The notes beneath the pieces were generated by a model that searched no databases, was not told the DNA's origin, and saw nothing but the letters and a program-made list of their open reading frames with translations. Below, piece after piece: positions 1 to 7,089 of a stretch of 9,630 nucleotides of DNA (positions are counted from its first letter, which is position 1; each line of letters begins with the position of its first letter). Source of the DNA: Thermoleophilaceae bacterium (GTDB taxonomy: Bacteria; Actinomycetota; Thermoleophilia; Solirubrobacterales; Thermoleophilaceae); NCBI GenBank assembly GCA_013812065.1, contig JACCUC010000094.1, forward strand, positions 1-9,630. Direction: 5' to 3'. Made by a program: the position numbers and the translations under genes.

Positions 1-245
1 GGCCCGGCGGCGCGGGCGATCGCTCGCTCACCCACGCGGCACGGTCCGTTGCCCAAGGCGGCAGCGAAGGCCTGCCCAGAACAGGACCACCATGGCTTCT
101 CCCCCGGTGCTGCCGGATCTCGCGCAATGCGACAGCGGCGGTTGCATTCACGCGTCAAGACGCGTCGAAACCTCCGTCCTTCGGCCCTTGGGTCGAAGCA
201 GCTTGAGGGGAGCGCCTGGCGCGCTCGTAGCGCCGCGAAAGGAGG

Positions 246-286
246 GCCGTCCTCCGGCTGGTCGGCGGACGAGCCCGGAGGACGGC
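246..286. repeat. perfect 12-bp inverted repeat (hairpin)
   Basis: The arm GCCGTCCTCCGG at 246-257 is the exact reverse complement of CCGGAGGACGGC at 275-286, with a 17-base loop. No T-run follows, so it is not a standard intrinsic terminator. It could be a terminator-like structure for an upstream transcript or a regulatory hairpin ahead of the CHAT gene. It lies just upstream of the preferred start codon at 353. Confidence 0.6.
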
Positions 287-339
287 TGTTCGAGTGCAGG
301 CCGCCGAGAGCCGCGGATGCGAGCACCTCACCAGCGGGT

Positions 340-345
340 TAAGCT
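340..345 (+). promoter_or_regulatory. candidate -10 element, leaderless CHAT gene
   Basis: TAAGCT fits TANNNT and stands 7 bases before a GTG at 353 that is in frame with the CHAT protein. Transcription would begin at or next to that GTG. The same arrangement occurs ahead of several other genes in the window, which is why I prefer this start over the ATGs at 92 and 317. I see no clear -35 box. Confidence 0.4.
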
Positions 346-352
346 AGCGCTT

Positions 353-2320
353 GTGGCACGGGGGGAGATCGACCGCTCGGCGTTGATCGGGGCGCTCGAG
401 CGATTGAGCACCCTGCAGGCGAGCCAGGCGGCTTGGACGTCGGTGCTCGAGCTGCTCGAGCTGCTCGACGCGGCGTTGGCGAGGGGAGACCAGCCGTACG
501 CCGCCCAGCTCACACAGAAGCTGTTCGCGGTGTCCGGAACGCGCGAAGGCGACAGTCCGCCGCCGTTCAAGCTTCGCCGACGCCTCCGTAAGATCGCCGT
601 CGACACGCTCGACGCCACGCCCGAGGAGGTGAGTCACCGGGCACTCGAGCCGGGCGTTGTCGGGGCGCTCTTCAACATCGCGCCGATGGGCATGCGTGGT
701 GGGGAGCGCGAGCCGTCGACCGCAGAGCCACGTATGCGGCCGCGAGGGCGCGCGCGTCGTCGCGTGCACAGAGAGGAGCCCGCGGCGCCGCCGCCACCGG
801 AGCCGGAGCGAGTCGACGTGGCGTTCGGCGCCCGCATGCCGGCCACCGTCGCCCTCGGGGACACCGTCGCCGTCGAAGTCGAGATCACCCGCGGAGAGCT
901 CGAGGATCCCGGGCCCGACGATGCGCACGCGAAGGATCGGGCGCCCGCCGATCCCAACTTGCCGATCGTCCTGCGGCTCCTCCCGCAGGGAGGGTTCGAG
1001 GTGAAGGGCGAGGACGCGAAGGAGGTGGGCGTCCCCTCCGAGGCGCGCCAGCCCGCGAACGTCCGGTTCGAAGTCACCGCGGTGCACGCGAGCCCCGGTG
1101 AGGTGTGGGTCACCGTCGACCAGGGCTCGCTCCCGCTCGCGTTGCTCAAGCTGCGCACGGAGATCGTCGACGGCGGCAGCACCTCCGCCGACGCCAGTGC
1201 GGCGAGCGCGTCGACCGTCGCCGGAGGCCGCCTGCCCGCGTACAAGCGGCTAAAGATCACCGAGAAGGTCGTCCCCGGCCAGGGCGTCCTGTACGAGTAC
1301 GACGTCGACCTGCCCGACATCCCCTGGAACCTCTACCGGCAACTCATCCCGGGCGATCGGGAGCGGTACGTCGCGAGCCTTTACGCCCAGCTCGAGGATT
1401 GGGCACGGAAGCCGGGAAACGCGGAGGACATGCTCGAGAACCTCCGCTCCTTCGGCGTGGGGCTGTTCAGGGAGCTGTTCCCGGAGGAGCTGCGCCGGCT
1501 GCTGTGGGAGAACCGCGACCAGCTCTCGGGCGTGATGGTCCTCTCGACCGAGCCCTTCATCCCCTGGGAGCTCGTTCACCTCGTGCCGCCGGATGACGCG
1601 CTGCCCGCCGGGCCGGAGTTCCTCGGCCAGAAGGGCGTGGTCCGCTGGCTCTATGGCAGCCGGCCGCCGGAGGCGGACCTCACCATCCGACGGAATCGCT
1701 GCCGATACGTGATCCCGAAAGGCAGCGGACTGACCGCGACCGCGGCCGAGCGCGAGATGCTGGAGAAGCTTGGAGCGAGGCCGATCGATCCGCGGCTCGC
1801 CGCCGTCCGGAACGTCCTGGCCGAGGAGGACGGCTTCGACCTGCTGCACTTCGCCGGCCACGCCGAGGCCGACGGCAGCAAGATCTCGATGGCGAAGGTC
1901 TTGTTGGATCCCCCCGAGGGCCCCCCGCCGGCGTGGGGTGAGCCGCCCCCGGGTCCCGACCCGCTGTTCGCCTCGGTCGTCGAAAGCCACGGCCGATTCG
2001 GCTCGCGCGACCACCGTCCGATGGTGGTGCTGAACGCGTGCCAGAGCAGCCGGACCGGAATGCAGCTCAGCTCGCTCGGCGGCTTCGCCGAGGCTTTCCT
2101 CAAGAAAGAGGCGGGGGCGTTCGTGGGCACGCTCTGGGCGGTGGGCGACAAACCGGCGATGACGTTCGTCGAGGCGCTGTACGAGCGGCTCATCGACGGG
2201 GACACCTTCTCGGCGGCGACGGCGCGCGCCCGCGAGACGGCGCGTGCGGCGGGTGATCCCAGCTGGCTCGCGTACGCGGTCTACGCGCCGCCGGACGTGA
2301 CCGTGAAGTGGGCTAGCTGA
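353..2320 (+). CDS. CHAT-domain cysteine protease with N-terminal helical, Arg-rich linker and beta-rich regions
   Basis: This is a caspase-like (CHAT, clan CD) peptidase of 655 residues counted from the GTG at 353. Residues about 5-95 are mostly helical, with a Leu-rich LELLELLDAAL stretch. A Pro/Arg-rich linker follows (about 114-152), then a beta-strand-rich domain (about 154-273), a Ser/Ala linker, and the CHAT domain from about 297 to the end. The catalytic pair is visible: His503 in LLHFAGHA and Cys563 in VVLNACQSS. The motif LSTEPFIPWELVH just before the catalytic half is typical of CHAT proteins. CHAT peptidases usually act as regulated effectors or signal-relay proteases in conflict systems, and the N-terminal part would be the sensor or adaptor; that role is inferred. 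No signal peptide is seen, so it is probably cytosolic. The gene converges on the phosphoesterase with an 8-bp overlap. The frame stays open to an ATG at 92, and an ATG at 317 is a second alternative start. Confidence 0.85.
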   Translation: MARGEIDRSALIGALERLSTLQASQAAWTSVLELLELLDAALARGDQPYAAQLTQKLFAVSGTREGDSPPPFKLRRRLRKIAVDTLDATPEEVSHRALEPGVVGALFNIAPMGMRGGEREPSTAEPRMRPRGRARRRVHREEPAAPPPPEPERVDVAFGARMPATVALGDTVAVEVEITRGELEDPGPDDAHAKDRAPADPNLPIVLRLLPQGGFEVKGEDAKEVGVPSEARQPANVRFEVTAVHASPGEVWVTVDQGSLPLALLKLRTEIVDGGSTSADASAASASTVAGGRLPAYKRLKITEKVVPGQGVLYEYDVDLPDIPWNLYRQLIPGDRERYVASLYAQLEDWARKPGNAEDMLENLRSFGVGLFRELFPEELRRLLWENRDQLSGVMVLSTEPFIPWELVHLVPPDDALPAGPEFLGQKGVVRWLYGSRPPEADLTIRRNRCRYVIPKGSGLTATAAEREMLEKLGARPIDPRLAAVRNVLAEEDGFDLLHFAGHAEADGSKISMAKVLLDPPEGPPPAWGEPPPGPDPLFASVVESHGRFGSRDHRPMVVLNACQSSRTGMQLSSLGGFAEAFLKKEAGAFVGTLWAVGDKPAMTFVEALYERLIDGDTFSAATARARETARAAGDPSWLAYAVYAPPDVTVKWAS

Positions 2321-3749
2321 TCTCGGAGTCCTCTGGCCGGTAGCGGCCGCCGGCCTCGTTCACGTAGGTCAGGTCGATCTTCGGGCCGTGGAGGTCGAGG
2401 ATCGCGAAGCCGAACATCGCCCAGGGCATCAGCGAGGAGCCCGGCTTTCGCTCGCGGTATTCCCACCTCTCCGGCGCCCGGTACGGCGCCGACTCCGTTC
2501 GCCACATCCACACGGGCACCCCCCCGTGCCCGATCAGCCGCCCGTTGCGCACTCCACCGAAGTCCTCGTACTCCGCGTGGCGGTGCTCGTGGCCCCAGAA
2601 CCAGGCATCGATCGCGGGCGCGTCCGGGCGCAGCACTCTGCCAAGGCTCTCGCGCAGCTTCCCGCCCTTCTTGTTGCGCGCGCTGAACGGCTGGTGGTGG
2701 CTGAGCAGGAGGGCCTTGCGGTCCGACCCATCCACGACGCGCTCGACCCACCTTGCTTGGCTGCCGTTGAGATCGTGGTCCTCATAGGCGGTGTCGAGCC
2801 CCAGTACGTCCCAGTGGTCGTTCTGCAGATGAAAGAAGCTCAGCCCGCCCTGGCGGGCGAAGCGTGCCTCGCCGTCAAGGAGCCCGTAGTAGCCGTCTCC
2901 TCCGGAGTACATATCGTGGTTCGCGTTGAGCGCCCACGAGCCGACGCGCTTCTCCTCGCCCGCGAGCACGGGCCAGAGCCGGAGGAAGTTGTCCTTAAAC
3001 TCGCGCCGCCAGCCCGAGTAGTACGTGTCACCGAGATGGATCACGTGAACGTCCTGCTTGCGCGATAGCGAGTCCTCGACCGCTTCACGGATCCGCTGGG
3101 CGACCAGCCCGGCGCGCTCGAGGCCGGACGCCCAGTCCGAGACCAGGATCAGACGAGCGTCCCCGGCGAGGCGGGTCACCGAGGGTCGATCGGTGTCGCG
3201 GAACTCGTGCGGTCCGTTCCACTTCGTGAACCACTCCGACAGCTTCGACCGGACCCAGCGCGGGTCGGTGTAGGAGAACCTCTCGAAGAGCCGCGTGCGT
3301 GCCGGTGCGCCCGGCGGCTCGTCCATGCGCAGGTGCCGGCGCGTCACAGCGGGGACGTCGGCGGCCTCGCCGCCTGCCCCACGGAGCCGTCGTTCGCCGA
3401 CAGCACCGACGGTCTCGATCCTGGCCGGCTCGACCTCCTCGAAGTACTCGGTCAACGCTGATTGCACGGCGCTCAAGAAGGGGTCCTGCGGGAGGTAGGC
3501 GAAATGCTCCTCGAGCACCGACTGCCCCTGCTCCGCGGGTCCACGTAGCTGCGGCTGCTCGGCCTTGACCTGCTCGATCGCGTCGGCCTCGGCGGCGCTC
3601 CCCTTCACGAGCGCGTCCCGTGCGAGGTCCCTCAGGTCCTCGCGGTGCTCGACCGGCGGGTCGCCGCGGAGCTGCTGCTGGCCAAGGTCCTGCTGCGCCT
3701 GGGCGACCGCGGCGAGGACGAAGCGGCGGTCGAGTATCTCGGCGATCAT
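2313..3749 (-). CDS. calcineurin-like metallophosphoesterase with N-terminal extension
   Basis: The protein has 478 residues and is a predicted dinuclear-metal phosphoesterase of the calcineurin-like superfamily. The metal-binding motifs appear in order: Asp205 in ILVSDWASG, Gly240-Asp241-x-x-Tyr244 in HLGDTYYSGW, Asn277-His278-Asp279 in NANHDM, His351/His352 in LLSHHQPFS, and Gly386-His-x-His389 in FWGHEHR. The first motif lacks the His of the usual DxH and the second carries a Tyr, a pattern seen in purple-acid-phosphatase-like enzymes. The substrate is unknown; nucleotides, nucleic acids or phosphoproteins are all possible. The first 160 or so residues are helical, rich in Gln, Glu and Ala, and resemble no domain I recognise; they may be an adaptor. 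The gene lies between two CHAT proteases, overlapping one tail to tail and sharing a divergent promoter region with the other. The start at 3749 is supported by a leaderless promoter and no Shine-Dalgarno site at usable spacing. Confidence 0.85.
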   Translation of the reverse strand: MIAEILDRRFVLAAVAQAQQDLGQQQLRGDPPVEHREDLRDLARDALVKGSAAEADAIEQVKAEQPQLRGPAEQGQSVLEEHFAYLPQDPFLSAVQSALTEYFEEVEPARIETVGAVGERRLRGAGGEAADVPAVTRRHLRMDEPPGAPARTRLFERFSYTDPRWVRSKLSEWFTKWNGPHEFRDTDRPSVTRLAGDARLILVSDWASGLERAGLVAQRIREAVEDSLSRKQDVHVIHLGDTYYSGWRREFKDNFLRLWPVLAGEEKRVGSWALNANHDMYSGGDGYYGLLDGEARFARQGGLSFFHLQNDHWDVLGLDTAYEDHDLNGSQARWVERVVDGSDRKALLLSHHQPFSARNKKGGKLRESLGRVLRPDAPAIDAWFWGHEHRHAEYEDFGGVRNGRLIGHGGVPVWMWRTESAPYRAPERWEYRERKPGSSLMPWAMFGFAILDLHGPKIDLTYVNEAGGRYRPEDSEIS

Positions 3750-3755
3750 CGATGC

Positions 3756-3761
3756 AACCTA
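3756..3761 (-). promoter_or_regulatory. candidate -10 element of the phosphoesterase gene (leaderless)
   Basis: On the minus strand the hexamer reads TAGGTT, followed by exactly 6 bases and the ATG of the phosphoesterase. Transcription would start at or within a base of the A of the start codon. It mirrors the TAGGCT of the TPR-CHAT gene on the other side of the same spacer. Confidence 0.5.
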
Positions 3762-3771
3762 ACTGAAGGCG

Positions 3772-3787
3772 CCTCCTAGTGGGGAGG
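3772..3787. promoter_or_regulatory. short inverted repeat between divergent promoters (possible operator)
   Basis: CCTCC at 3772-3776 pairs with GGAGG at 3783-3787 across 6 bases. It lies in the 77-bp spacer between the phosphoesterase and TPR-CHAT genes, between the two predicted -10 elements, where a shared regulator could act. Arms of five G/C bases arise easily by chance here, so confidence is low. Confidence 0.2.
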
Positions 3788-3814
3788 ACCGGGGCTTGGG
3801 GCGCGCGCGCCGGT

Positions 3815-3820
3815 TAGGCT
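3815..3820 (+). promoter_or_regulatory. candidate -10 element of the TPR-CHAT gene (leaderless)
   Basis: TAGGCT fits TANNNT and is followed by exactly 6 bases (CCGGAC) and the ATG at 3827. There is no Shine-Dalgarno site at suitable spacing. I do not see a good -35 box at 16-18 bases upstream. Confidence 0.5.
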
Positions 3821-3826
3821 CCGGAC

Positions 3827-6220
3827 ATGGCCGTTCCGGAGGAGGAGCTGGCGAGGCTGAGCGAAGCGGCGGCCCTCATGAACAGCGGCTCGCCCGACCA
3901 TGCGGCGCGCGCCGAGGCGCTCTACGACGCCGCGGAGCGGGAGCTCGTCGCGAGGATGGAGGGCCGGAGCGCCGGCGGCCTCGAGGCGGACCTCGCCGGA
4001 ATCCTGTGGAAGCGCGCACTCGCCCAGGAGTACCAGGGCAAGCTCGGCCCCGCGCGCGAGGGCTACGAGGCGGCGATGGCGATGTTCGACCGCGCCGCGC
4101 CCACCGAACCGGCGCACGTGACCGACCGGACGGCGGCGCTCGACGCGTACGGCGACTTGCTGCGCGAGCAGGGCGAGCTTGGAGCCGCGATCGCCGCGCT
4201 CGAGCGCGCGAGCGAAGTCGCCTCAGCGCTACCAGGGGCGGATCGCTTGCGCCAGTTGGCGCTCCTCCACCTCGGCCAGGCTTACACGGACGCCGAGCAG
4301 ATCGAGCGCGCCCGCGTGGTTCTGGACGAGCTGCTGGCGCTGGTCCGTGCATCCGCGCCGGGAACGCGCTCCCACGCAGTCGTCGCGGGGGATGTGGGTC
4401 GCACGCTGTTCTCCCAGGGCGACCATCGAGGAGCGTACGAGATGTGGGTCGAGGCCCTCCGGATCCACGAATCGAGTGACCCCGACTCGGCCGACGCCGC
4501 GCGCACCGGCAACGCGCTCGGCGAGCTCATGCACATGCAGGCGCTGGTCGATGCGCCCGACAGCTTGGGTGCCGAGAGTCCCTACATGGAGGATGCGCGC
4601 CAGCTGTTCGAGCGCGCGCTTGGGATCTACGCGACCAAAGTCGACGACCCGGAGCAGCGGGCGCTGGTGAGCTTCAACCTGGGAGTGGTTCACCACACCC
4701 TGAGCGACGCGGATCGTGCGCGCGACCTCCTACTGGCGGCGCATGCTTACTACTCCTCGCCGGACGCGCCCCGGAACACCCGCAGCGCCGGCGTGCTCGC
4801 CCAGCTGGGAAAGGCGCTCAAGGCGATCGGGCGCGAGGACGAGGCCATCGACACGCTGCGCGAGACGGTGCGGCTGGTCGAGGCGGTCCGAAGCAGGGCC
4901 GGAGAGACGGACGCCCGCTCGACGCTCTTCAGCGGTCATCAGGATGCCTACCAGAGCCTGATCTCCCACCTGCACGACCGGGACGACCCCGGAGATCACG
5001 CGGAGGCATTCGGTGTGGCCGAGGCCTCGCGCGCCAGGGCGCTCGTGGAGATGCTCTCGGAGCGCCGCCTGCCGGAGCTCGAACGCGAGCGCCCAGAGCC
5101 GCTTGGAGCGGCCGGAGCGCGGAAGCTGCTCGACTCGGGCACGCTGCTGCTCGAGTACGACGCGACCGGAGCGGAATGCTTCCTCTGGTCCCTGCGGCGT
5201 GACGAATTGTCGATGATGCGGCTCGGGACCACGGAGCTCCGCATCGCCGAGCTCGTAGCGGCGGCGATCGCGACGTATGAGCACGGTGCCTACGAGGATG
5301 ACCCGGCGCGCGACGCTCAGGAGGCGCTCGCGCGACTCCTGCTCGATGCGGTGCCATCCCGTCTGTGGAACGGCGTCGAGCGCCTGATCATCGTCGCGGA
5401 CGGCGCGCTGCACCGTCTTCCGTTCGAGATCCTCGCCGAGTTCGGCGGGAAGCGGCTCGGCGACCGGTACGCGGTCTCATACGCGCCCTCGGCGAGCACG
5501 CTCGCGACGATCGACCGGGCGCCGGCCGGGCGCCCGACCGCCTACGAGTTCGTCGGGTTCGGCGACCCTGCATTCGCGCTCGAGGTCGACGAGGAGGACG
5601 AACTCGCCCACGCGGCGCGACTGTTCACGGCAAGGGAGATGCCGCTCACCCGTCTGCGCCACAGCGGTGAGGAGGTACGGCGGATAGCCGATGCCTTCGG
5701 GCAGCGGGCCATGTGCTTCACGCGCGAGGAGGCGACCGAGGCGCGCGTGCGCGCGCTCGCCGGCGAGGCCCGCTTCCTGCACTTCGCGACGCACGGCCTG
5801 CTCGACGACGAGGAGCCGCTGAGGTCCGGCCTGGCGCTGGCACCGCCGATGGAGGCCGAGCGAGCGGACGAGCAACTCGACGACATGCTCCAGGTCGACG
5901 ACATGCTCACGCTCGACCTGGCTGCAGAGGCGGTTGTCTGCTCGGCGTGCGAGACCGCGCGCGGGACGCTTCAGGCCGGCGAGGGAATCGTCGGGATCAC
6001 GCGCGCGCTGTTCTTCGCCGGCGCCCGCTCCGTAATCGTGAGCCTCTGGAGCGTGGACGACGACGCCACGTCGGAGCTGATGCAGCGCTTCTACCACCAC
6101 GTCCGCGAAGGAGCGTCGGTGATCGACGCCCTGCGGAGCGCCAAGGCCCACGTCCGGGACACGACCGGCTGGGCCGATCCTGTGTTCTGGGCGGCGTTCG
6201 TCGTCGTCGGGCGCGGGTAG
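3827..6220 (+). CDS. TPR-CHAT protease
   Basis: The protein has 797 residues. About residues 5-400 are amphipathic helix pairs of tetratricopeptide type, for example around GEYQGKL-like, GELGAAIAALERA and GREDEAIDTLRETV segments. A helical connector containing EASRARALVEMLSERR, common in TPR-CHAT proteins, leads into the C-terminal CHAT protease from about residue 430. The catalytic residues are present: His656 in LHFATHGL and Cys708 in VCSACETARG, followed by the conserved GARSVIVSLWSVDD and WAAFVVVG segments. In this family the TPR superhelix binds a partner protein and controls protease activity; known relatives include the TPR-CHAT subunit of type III-E CRISPR systems. No CRISPR array or Cas effector is visible here. 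The gene diverges from the phosphoesterase and probably responds together with it. No signal peptide or membrane segment is seen, so it should be cytosolic. Downstream, 6221-6305 holds no clear terminator. Confidence 0.9.
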   Translation: MAVPEEELARLSEAAALMNSGSPDHAARAEALYDAAERELVARMEGRSAGGLEADLAGILWKRALAQEYQGKLGPAREGYEAAMAMFDRAAPTEPAHVTDRTAALDAYGDLLREQGELGAAIAALERASEVASALPGADRLRQLALLHLGQAYTDAEQIERARVVLDELLALVRASAPGTRSHAVVAGDVGRTLFSQGDHRGAYEMWVEALRIHESSDPDSADAARTGNALGELMHMQALVDAPDSLGAESPYMEDARQLFERALGIYATKVDDPEQRALVSFNLGVVHHTLSDADRARDLLLAAHAYYSSPDAPRNTRSAGVLAQLGKALKAIGREDEAIDTLRETVRLVEAVRSRAGETDARSTLFSGHQDAYQSLISHLHDRDDPGDHAEAFGVAEASRARALVEMLSERRLPELERERPEPLGAAGARKLLDSGTLLLEYDATGAECFLWSLRRDELSMMRLGTTELRIAELVAAAIATYEHGAYEDDPARDAQEALARLLLDAVPSRLWNGVERLIIVADGALHRLPFEILAEFGGKRLGDRYAVSYAPSASTLATIDRAPAGRPTAYEFVGFGDPAFALEVDEEDELAHAARLFTAREMPLTRLRHSGEEVRRIADAFGQRAMCFTREEATEARVRALAGEARFLHFATHGLLDDEEPLRSGLALAPPMEAERADEQLDDMLQVDDMLTLDLAAEAVVCSACETARGTLQAGEGIVGITRALFFAGARSVIVSLWSVDDDATSELMQRFYHHVREGASVIDALRSAKAHVRDTTGWADPVFWAAFVVVGRG

Positions 6221-6305
6221 GCGGCGGGTCGCAGCGGAGGCCACCGCGCGAATCGCACCCGAGGGTCTACTCTCGCACAAGGGAACTCCCAAAGCGAGCG
6301 ACCAA

Positions 6306-6347
6306 TGGAACTAGCCGGACTCGAACCGGCGACCTCCTGATTGCGAA
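6306..6347 (-). pseudogene. 3' portion of a tRNA gene, likely attachment-site remnant
   Basis: On the minus strand this stretch contains the 3' part of a tRNA in order: an anticodon-type loop TTCGCAA (6341-6347), a stem strand TCAGG (6336-6340), a variable loop AGGTC (6331-6335), a perfect T-arm GCCGG-TTCGAGT-CCGGC (6314-6330), an acceptor strand TAGTTCC (6307-6313) and a discriminator A at 6306. The 5' half is absent. The bases that should pair with TCAGG read TGTAG, and no D-arm or GGRACTA-like 5' acceptor strand lies within 80 bases. No CCA is encoded. A loop anticodon CGC and a U at position 70 would fit tRNA-Ala, but the original identity is uncertain. Fragments like this are left when an element integrates into a tRNA 3' end. 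Read as protein, the region gives the RNQEVAGSSPA string well known from mis-translated tRNA genes. Confidence 0.65.
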
Positions 6348-6450
6348 CTACAGAGTTCGACTCCAGCACACTCTCCACGCGAGAACCCCCCTCCCAGGGG
6401 CGCGCATGCTCCTGCCCGTAAGCCGAACGTCTATCGGCGGCCGATCGTCG

Positions 6451-7040
6451 GTGGGCCGCCGGCGACTTGCGCTCGTGTCGCTTCGCGATGGCGCGGTAGA
6501 CGGTGGAGCGTGCGACGCCGAACAGGTCGCCGAGCTCGGCGGTGCTGCGCTCACCCGCGTGGTGAAGCGCGACCAGGTGCGCCTCCTGGCGCGGGTTGAG
6601 CTTGGCTTGCTTGCCGCGCAGGCGACCCTTGGCCTTGGCTTCATGCCTTCGCGGGTGCGCAGGCGGATCAGGTCGGCTTCGAACTCCGCCACCATGGCCA
6701 GCACGTTGAACAGCAGCCGCCCGACCGGGTCCGTCGGATCGTGCACGGACCCGCTGAGGCTGAGCTTTACCTTGCGCGCGGTCAGGTGCTCGAGGATCTC
6801 GCGCGCGTCGGGCAGCGAGCGCGCGAGGCGGTCGAGCTTGGTCACCACCAAGGTGTCGCCCCCGCGGCAGGCGGCGAGCGCCTCGCGCAGGCCGGGGCGT
6901 TCGCGGTTGGTGCCCGTCAGGCCGTGGTCGACGTAGATGCGCTCCTCGCCGACCCCCAGCGCGGCCAACGCGTCGCGTTGCGCGGTGAGGTCCTGGTCGT
7001 CGGTAGAGACGCGGGCATAGCCGATCAGCAGCGGGCCCAT
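6451..7040 (-). pseudogene. serine recombinase (resolvase/invertase family), frameshifted
   Basis: The first 134 codons from the ATG at 7040 encode a complete catalytic domain of the Tn3-resolvase/DNA-invertase type: IGYARVSTDDQ with the nucleophile Ser12 and Arg10, DHGLTGTNRERPGL, TKLDRLARS with Arg71 and Arg74, and the long helix GRLLFNVLAMVAEFEADLI. After REGMK near 6638 the frame is lost. The expected KAKGRLRGKQAKL and the C-terminal helix-turn-helix (TAELGDLFGVARSTVYRAI) continue in another minus-strand frame. One extra G in the AAGCC at 6637-6641 would rejoin them as MKAKAKGRLRG. The second frame has no stop of its own; it runs through the tRNA fragment and into the end of the TPR-CHAT gene. 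So the gene is doubly damaged unless the frameshift is a sequencing error. A strong AAGGAGG site lies 6 bases before the ATG. The given end is approximate. Confidence 0.8.
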
Positions 7041-7089
7041 GAGCTTCCTCCTTGTGGAGATGGCAGGGCTGCCGATCGTTCTGGACGCG

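Larger units (their letters stand above)
1..352. other. upstream non-coding region of the first CHAT gene
   Basis: I see no convincing gene here. The open frame of the CHAT gene continues back to an ATG at 92, but the residues it would add are rich in Arg, Ser, Pro and Cys with no domain-like pattern. This part also contains a perfect 12-bp inverted repeat and a smaller GGCGC/GCGCC hairpin near 219-235, which suit a non-coding leader or the end of an upstream transcript better than coding sequence. A GACGCGTC-type motif is repeated near 153-168. Any upstream gene must end before the window. Confidence 0.5.

Noticed and set aside
92..352. N-terminal extension of the first CHAT protein from the ATG at 92
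   Set aside because: The added residues look like low-complexity read-through, the DNA holds a perfect hairpin, and a leaderless promoter pattern supports the GTG at 353.
344..2205. Long minus-strand frames opposite the first CHAT gene
   Set aside because: They are antisense shadows caused by GC-biased third positions; no motifs or start signals are seen.
3827..6220. TPR-CHAT as part of a type III-E CRISPR (Craspase) system
   Set aside because: There is no CRISPR array and no Cas7-11-like or other Cas gene in the window. The TPR-CHAT architecture alone is not specific.
6306..6381. A complete functional tRNA on the minus strand
   Set aside because: The anticodon stem does not pair, and no D-arm or matching 5' acceptor strand is present.
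6091..6450. C-terminal extension of the recombinase reading through the tRNA fragment into the TPR-CHAT gene
   Set aside because: This is read-through of a frame that has lost its stop; the sequence there is tRNA-derived or antisense to a real gene.
5713..6936. Long rightward frame crossing the TPR-CHAT end, tRNA fragment and recombinase
   Set aside because: It overlaps three better supported features in other frames, and its Arg-rich composition is typical of a shadow frame in GC-rich DNA.
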